Shown: positions 58,152 through 64,000 of the stretch, in pieces | Layout of the letters: every line of letters starts with the position of its first letter | How positions within the stretch are numbered: the stretch's first letter is position 1 | Assembly: GCF_035046485.1 (NCBI RefSeq) | Contig: NC_085138.1 | Span: forward strand, 445,137,204-445,201,203 | DNA: 64,000 nucleotides | From: Aedes albopictus | Taxonomy: Eukaryota; Arthropoda; Insecta; Diptera; Culicidae | Reading direction: 5' to 3' | Translations under genes and position numbers: made by a program | Notes under the pieces: generated by a model | Databases searched by the model: none | Told to the model about the DNA's origin: nothing | The model's input: the letters and a program-made list of their open reading frames with translations, nothing else

Positions 58152-59366
58152 ACATAACATAAGTTAGAGCGAAGGTAAAAGTTGTATCCTTTTTCCAGCA
58201 CGTGAAACTGTTATATCTTTTATAAACAGCGTCGAACTGTCATTTATTTTGGTAAACAAAAAACATCTGATCCAACCAGTATTTTAGTTCCAGTATACAG
58301 GAACGAAGATTGGCATCTGAGACATACGCAAAACTGGCTGCTGGAAATTCACTTTTTCATTTGTCATAAATTCATTGAAATCTGCGGAACATCTACGTTT
58401 CACATATCAATCTCCCTTTATATTTAAGGCTAGAAAACGTATTTTTGACTTGAGTTTACAAAGTTTCAACACAATTTATATCCTATTTTAGATCTTATCT
58501 CCATGTGCTGCCAGTCTAGATCTATGAGGTCTTTGTTTTACTTCACAGCAATGAAAAATGGAATACCGTATATATACGCGCTGAAAAATGGTATGGCAAT
58601 AATGTTATAATGCATTTGATTTTGATGCCTTGTATACCAGCGTACGGAAACGGAAAGGCATCAACTTTTTGAGCCAGAGTTTCACTTATGTTATGTGGAT
58701 TTACCCTAATAGTTTTTCCAGAATTTCACATGACATGTCTTGTAAATTTCCGTGATGCCTCGGGTTAGTAGTCCAGAAACGCTTTGGAAATAAAAAAGAA
58801 AAGGCAGCGGAAATGTAGCCAATTCGGGCAGTACCTATCAGTTATAACATACTTGTCGATCAGATATTGGTGCATTTTCTTACGTTGACAGCAAAAGCTA
58901 GAAGTTATGATTCAAACTTTAAGATTCATTTTTTTTCAGTGCCCTCAACACCCACTCGAACTTTTTACCACAAAGCAGAATCCCACCCACTCGCTGCTCG
59001 AGCTCAGAAAATTTTTTCGTGCCAGCCCAAAATTCTACCAGGGCTGACAAAACCGGGTCCTCACTGTAAAACCCTTGATTTTAGGACCCTTCAGGGCTCA
59101 GAATTGCAATTTCTCTACTCGTTTCTAAGTTAACTAAGTTAACCAAAGGTTTCCAAAGAAAACCTACAATATTTTGCCACAGGTATTTTTAGGAATAGCT
59201 CGTCCTGTTGCCCTACTTCGTGATTCTTGTTTGCTAAAGGTGAGCAATACTAGCTTCTCTCAATTTATTTGGAAAAACTTTAAAGGTTATTTTTGGAAGA
59301 TTTTATAGTTTTTTTTTTTTGAGAAATTGCTTAAGGAATTTCAGGAACAATAACAGTTCCTGATTG
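58152..59366. other. Spacer
   Basis: No gene recognised; the forward frame 58867-59133 lacks a domain. Confidence 0.35.
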
Positions 59367-59524
59367 TAAGGCACACCGGGACAAGTTATAAGATGGAACA
59401 ACGGGTTAATCTAATCATCATAATCAATTTGAATGTCTTAACACATAGATTTTAAATCAAACAACCAAATTGTATTGAAAACATTTTCATAGCTTCGCGA
59501 TTCATCTTGCCCCGGTGTACGTTA
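59367..59524. mobile_element. MITE, AAGGYACACCGGGGCAAG family, copy 2
   Basis: About 158 bp. The ends (TAAGGCACACCGGGACAAG, CTTGCCCCGGTGTACGTTA) and the interior (AACGGGTTAA, ACACATAGATTTTAAATCAAA, TTGTATTGAAA) match 8293-8513 with an internal deletion. Confidence 0.8.
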
Positions 59525-59639
59525 TTTTGGACTGCCAAAATCGGGACATTTTCTGTTTTTTTCTTCCTATAAAATGGGTCCGTTAAACATGTAGACTGTA
59601 GAGGCTTCTTCCTGGTAATTCTACGTAATTCTTCCAAGG

Positions 59640-60250
59640 ATGCCCATGGAAATTCCTCTTGTGATTTCGCTAGACATTTCTTTCATGATTTCCTTAAGAA
59701 TTCTTTTTGGAAAGCCAATAGTAATTCCTACTTGGATTCCTTCAGATATTCCTACTACGTTTTATATTTGATCAACATGTTTATCGCAGAAAACGTTAAG
59801 TTAAATAATGTTTTATAGTTTTTCTTTCTTGCTGTGACTAAAACACTAGGTGCCGTATAGTTTACTATTGAAGCAGTAAAGAGAACAAGACACTGCTCGT
59901 CGTTCACATTTAACAACAATAGGTAGTACAAAATAGCTATCGATTTACGATCGTAACCATTTATTGTACGAGGGTGGTGTTCACTATTCTAAGATTTGTT
60001 CAGGAATTCTTGCTGGAATTTCTGAAAGAATTTCAGCTGAGATTTCTTCAGCAATTGCTCACTTGCTGAGGAATCCCAGCAAGACTTCTAGGTGGATTCC
60101 CCCAAAAATTCCTGAAATATATCAGCATCCTTCCTGGAGCAGTCCCTGAAAGAATTTCTGAATAAAACAATCCTTGGTTACAATCGTAAGTTTCTCCGAA
60201 ATTCCTTCCGTGATTTCTCCAGGAACAGCACCAGAAAATTTCAAGGGATT
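59640..60250. repeat. Degenerate GGAATTCC-type repeats
   Basis: Loose AATTCCT/GATTTCTTTC words at 59640-59760 and 59990-60250, the same type as the interior of the 1130-4237 foldback. The forward frame 59964-60149 is repeat-derived. Confidence 0.55.
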
Positions 60251-61944
60251 TCTCCGTTGAGATGCAGACTCTGCTCCACTTGGAGCGTTATTCTAACCGT
60301 CGAGCGATCGCGCTGTTGTATTTTGTACAACACGTTGAAAAAATCTCGCTTTTTGTACTCAGCATCAGCGCGGTGCTGACGGTGGTGGCCAACCGCGCGA
60401 GACACGCAAGGTTAGGGAAAAAATCAGAAGGAGGTGTATTTCATCCGAAAACTCATAGAAAAAATGATAACGAAAATACTATCCTACGGGATCATCCACA
60501 AAAATGACACATAACTCTTACAATTTATCAAGTAAGGCAATAGTTTTTTTCGGAAAACTTTCCAACAATACATTTTCTGCAACTTAACAGAAAACACCGA
60601 TACTCTTCCTCCATTGATGAAAAAAGTGAATTTATGTCGCACTTTTATGTGGATTAATCACAAAGGTAAAAATTCTAAAATATTTAGTTAAATATTTCTT
60701 CTGAGACACCATACCGCTAAAGTCAATACTTGAGGCAACAAAACATTGAGTATGGAGGTGAATCCCAGTATACAGTATGAGTAGGAGATTCATCCGGAGA
60801 TTGTCCGCTGGCCACATCCAGGTGTTCTTAACCCTTTCGTAACGAACCAGCTCAATTGTAATGTTGAACAATAACAGTTTTGCGTAATTTTTTCAACTGT
60901 TCAGTCCTTGGTTTATTGTTTGTAAATTGTTTTAACTATTGAGCCATTACTTATACTTGCATGCGAGCAAACTGTTTATGTTGTGTGCGAGATTTACCTC
61001 AACAAGTTAAACAAAAAGTTAGCAAAAATTAAAAAACATAAAAAAGTTTTATCTGTCGCAAATTTTTATTTTTTATTTTTTTTTTGACAAAGATAGGAAT
61101 CGAAAGACAAAGAGTAGTTCTTGCAAATGCCAAAGAAAAAGTGTTGATATGTTAAAATGTCTGAGTGTTCTGGAGCGCCAAGTTTGAGCAATTTCGCAGC
61201 AAAAAAATTCTTGTGATATCACATCATTTTCGCTGCACATCAGTCGCGTCGTAAAAGTGATGTAAACAATTACATCATTTTCATGCAACAAATTAGCCGC
61301 CGCGAGTAGGTCTAGCAATCGCTAGAACCGGATCTATAGATGAATCATATATAAGTAAAATATTGGCATGGATTCGTACACTGGTCCGTTGATTGTGAGG
61401 CATATCCCTTACCTTTCAGCTATTTCACCGAGTTAGAAGGAAGGTGATAAATATGATACTGCTTCTAAGTATCTGCTGGAATGGGTTTGTTGACACTTTA
61501 CGGTGCCAAGCAGGGTGTACATGGTGAGTGTGATAATTGTTGGAAAACGATGTATCCGAGTAAGACTACGTTCAAAAATGGATACATCGCCAAGAATTAC
61601 GCGCATGGAAATTACAAAATAATTTGCTGTGTTGTATGGAAATTTCCCTTTTAGCGCTCCGTCCCGATAGGGTTAAATGGCCCAAATTTGTTCGATGCAC
61701 GAAGTATATGTTTTAATGAGAAAAAGTGAATGTAATTTCGAATGTTATTAGCAAACATGCTATGTACTGAAAAACAGTCCTTTTTATAAGAATCTGACCC
61801 AGTGACCCATCGGAATAACCCTGATCACAAGGAAGAGCCCTTATCCACCGAAAACATCTTATACAGTTTGTCAATGATGCACATGTGATACTAGTATTGA
61901 GGACACCAGTAACGGAAAAGCACACTTATACCTAGAGTTATCCC
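60251..61944. other. Spacer
   Basis: No gene recognised. 60280-60420 is GC-richer. A short inverted pair CGATGTATCC/GGATACATCG lies at 61548-61590. Confidence 0.35.
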
Positions 61945-62068
61945 TGGATTCTCTTAAAAAATAAAAATTCTTACAATAATCCCTGGACAAAATCCTGGAA
62001 GAATCTATAGAGGAATCCCTGGAGAAATCCCTAGAAGAATACCTTGATCAATCCCTAAAGGTTGTTCA
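61945..62068. repeat. GGAATTCC-type repeat, left part
   Basis: GGAAGAATCTATAGAGGAATC and similar words, split from the right part (63120-64000) by the solo LTR. Confidence 0.6.
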
Positions 62069-62072
62069 AGTT

Positions 62073-63115
62073 TGTAAGTGTCGGTCAGCCAATCGGGAGC
62101 GTCCAAGAGACTCCCCGACTCAACTGCCTCAGGGTCGGCACGCCTACCATTAATTTATCGCGGGACAGGGAAATTTCACACTAGACCCAGGAAAACCACA
62201 AGCACTTCACTTTTCAAAAAACTCCCACTTTAATTCTGTCTTTCTTAACTGTTTATTCTGACACAAGTTTGGCCTACTCCTTATCCTACACTTTTTCCCA
62301 CTTTCTTATGCGCTAATCTGACCTTTTTCTCTTCGTCGGGGCCCCTCTGCTCCTCACCAACCACCTGACCACGCTTTCCTCGCAGCCTGGTAACGGCCGC
62401 CGATGTTCTCCGTTAATTCTTCACGGCTTCGGCCACGTCTGGCCACTTTCCGCTTCTGCGATGGCTCTAGGGGTTCTCGCTACAGCTTCCTGGGACCTTC
62501 CCACGCGTCCTAGGCTACCGATATTGGCGGATCGGTCTTCGGCCAACAACGATGCCAGAATTCACCCGGAATGGGGCACTATGACAGCGTAGGGGCGGTA
62601 ATAGAAATGTGGTGGTTTCTATACCAAAACGGCGGGGTCCTGATGTCCAATTTCCGCTCACTTCTTCCTCTTCTTCCTCTCGTCTTTCCACTCTTTCCAC
62701 TATAGCTTTCGGGTAACTGAATTTGCTCACAATTTTTAACTTTTCCTCGAACTAGTCTCTTCAACTGTTTTTAGGCAAGTGAGCGAGTGGAATTTATTCA
62801 TTGGCCTTCAAGGTTCTTGACCTGGGCCATCGGTCATTACCCTTTCATTCGGGTTTGTTGTAATGGTTCCTATTTCTGCCTCCTAATGGCCGCCTGAATG
62901 GGTCGCTTGCAGACCTCTGGTGGTGGGTTTCTTAAGCTGGTAGGTGGTGGTAGCCAGGGTGGTTTCGCCTACTAGTGCCCTACTTGTATGCCAGGTGGGA
63001 CTGCTAGGGAAAAACGTGAATATCAAGCACACAACCTACCTGTCCTTTCTATATTTCCGCACATATAAATACAAAATCACTTCAACACAACCAATTAACA
63101 AACCAAACACTTACA
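62073..63115. mobile_element. Solo LTR, 1043 bp
   Basis: TGTAAGTGT at the left and ACACTTACA at the right form a 9-bp inverted end of the TG..CA type. The flanking AGTT at 62069-62072 and 63116-63119 is a 4-bp TSD. No internal retroviral coding sequence is present, so this is a recombinant solo LTR. The sequence is GC-richer than its surroundings. Orientation is undecided: a TATAAATA word at 63064 favours plus, while AATAAA words occur on minus. The superfamily (Ty3 or BEL) cannot be told from the LTR alone. Confidence 0.8.
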
Positions 63116-63119
63116 AGTT

Positions 63120-64000
63120 TTTCAGGAATAAATGGGAGAGCCTCTGAAAGAATCCCAAGATATTTTTTTGGTTAGACCCCGAGAGGAATTTCTCTATGAA
63201 TTACTGGAGGAATTCCTGTAAAATAACTAAAAAAAACCCTACACAAAAAGAGAAATCCCATGAAAAAACAAAACTCTTGAACCGCGAGAGGTGTAAATCC
63301 TTGAAGAGGCACTGGAGGAATTTCTAGAGGCATTTCTGGAGAAATCCCTAAAAAAAATCCCGGAGGAATCTCTGGAGAAATTCTGACTGGGACAATTTCT
63401 GGAGAAGTTTTTAGGAAAAGGAGAAATTTCTTGGGGAATTCGCGGAGGAGTACTTGGATGACCATTTGAAGGAATTCCAAGAAAAATAAGGAATTTCTGC
63501 AGAAAAAACTGAAAAACATTCTTGGAGGAATCACAGGAGGTATTTCTGAAACAAAAAAATCTACAAAAAATTACTGGAGGTGTTCTCTAAGGAGTCTTTG
63601 GAATAACCTCCAAAGTAATCACAGAAAGTGTTCCGGGGAAATGCCGGAAAAAAATCCATGAGTAACAGTAACAGGTATCCTTGGAGAAATCCTTGAAGAA
63701 ATCACTGGAGAAATTTCCTTATGAAATCCAGCACAAATTATTTTAGTAATTTATGCGGGAGTTCCTGGAGAATTCTTAGCAGGAATAATTCAAAGTCCCA
63801 GTAGGATTACTGCCGGAATCAAAGAAGGCACTCTTAAATTCAGTCTCCAGGAACTCTTCCGAAATCTTCAGATAGCCTTTGAAGTAGCCTTTATAGGATT
63901 TCTACCAAATCTGCTGACAATTTGTGAAAATTCATCGAAGTAGGTAAAGTCTCGAAAATTTTTAATAATTGACGTAACTGGATAACAAGCTACATAATTC
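63120..64000. repeat. GGAGGAATTCCTGG degenerate repeats to window end
   Basis: GGAGGAATTTCTGGAGAAAT-like words every 15-40 bp, as in the right half of the 1130-4237 foldback element. The reverse-strand frame 63172-63534 is a Pro/Phe/Ile-rich translation of the repeat. Confidence 0.65.

Overview
The window looks like a heterochromatin-like or intergenic stretch of a culicine mosquito genome, most likely Aedes. The grounds are a very high density of short inverted-repeat elements (MITEs), an RTE-clade non-LTR retrotransposon, Helitron-like ends of the insect type, insect-size introns of 54-66 bp with canonical splice sites, and AT-rich spacer. No bacterial or viral gene was seen. All boundaries were read by eye; those fixed by target-site duplications (TSDs) are the firmest, and most others are good to about 5-20 bp.

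Layout. 1-4940: a CATTCGGCC minisatellite, then a satellite dense in AAGATGGCGGC that is interrupted by a tRNA-derived SINE, a hAT-like end and a 3.1-kb foldback element filled with degenerate GGAATTCC repeats. 5000-14000: a field of MITEs and hairpins, plus a small reverse-strand gene fragment with a psq/CENP-B type DNA-binding domain (13211-13456). 14350-18350: a 2.8-kb foldback element with a nested MITE, a MITE with an 8-bp TSD, a hairpin and a further inverted repeat. 18890-22740: G-rich degenerate repeats in two direct copies and one foldback copy. 22896-23901: a hAT-like element with TSD whose interior is a GATTAC minisatellite. 25058-26732: a retrotransposon 3' relic, a 403-bp palindromic element with an 8-bp TSD, a MITE with a 7-bp TSD, and the last exon of a host gene that may encode a globin-like C terminus.

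30355-39846 is the most interesting object: a DNA transposon of about 9.5 kb with terminal inverted repeats (TIRs) of roughly 730-740 bp. It carries an apparently intact four-exon reverse-strand gene whose introns splice in frame to a 690-residue protein with two duplicated Cys-rich modules and a D-D-E-like set of acidic residues. It has itself been invaded by other MITEs. 40165-43551 is a full-length RTE-type retrotransposon flanked by an 11-bp TSD, broken by one frameshift.

45500-47200: MITEs, microsatellites and two Helitron-like elements. 47630-53455: a 5.8-kb array of a 23-bp satellite with a nested 1886-bp (82-unit) duplication; its long open frames are artefacts. 54240-54993: three Helitron-like ends head to tail. 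The remainder is spacer with palindromic MITEs, a solo LTR with a 4-bp TSD (62073-63115) and more GGAATTCC-type repeats to the window end.

The only coding entities I support are the transposon gene, the RTE polyprotein (broken), the psq-domain fragment, the globin-like last exon and a retrotransposon relic. No operon-like cooperation is evident; the window is mainly a record of nested insertions.
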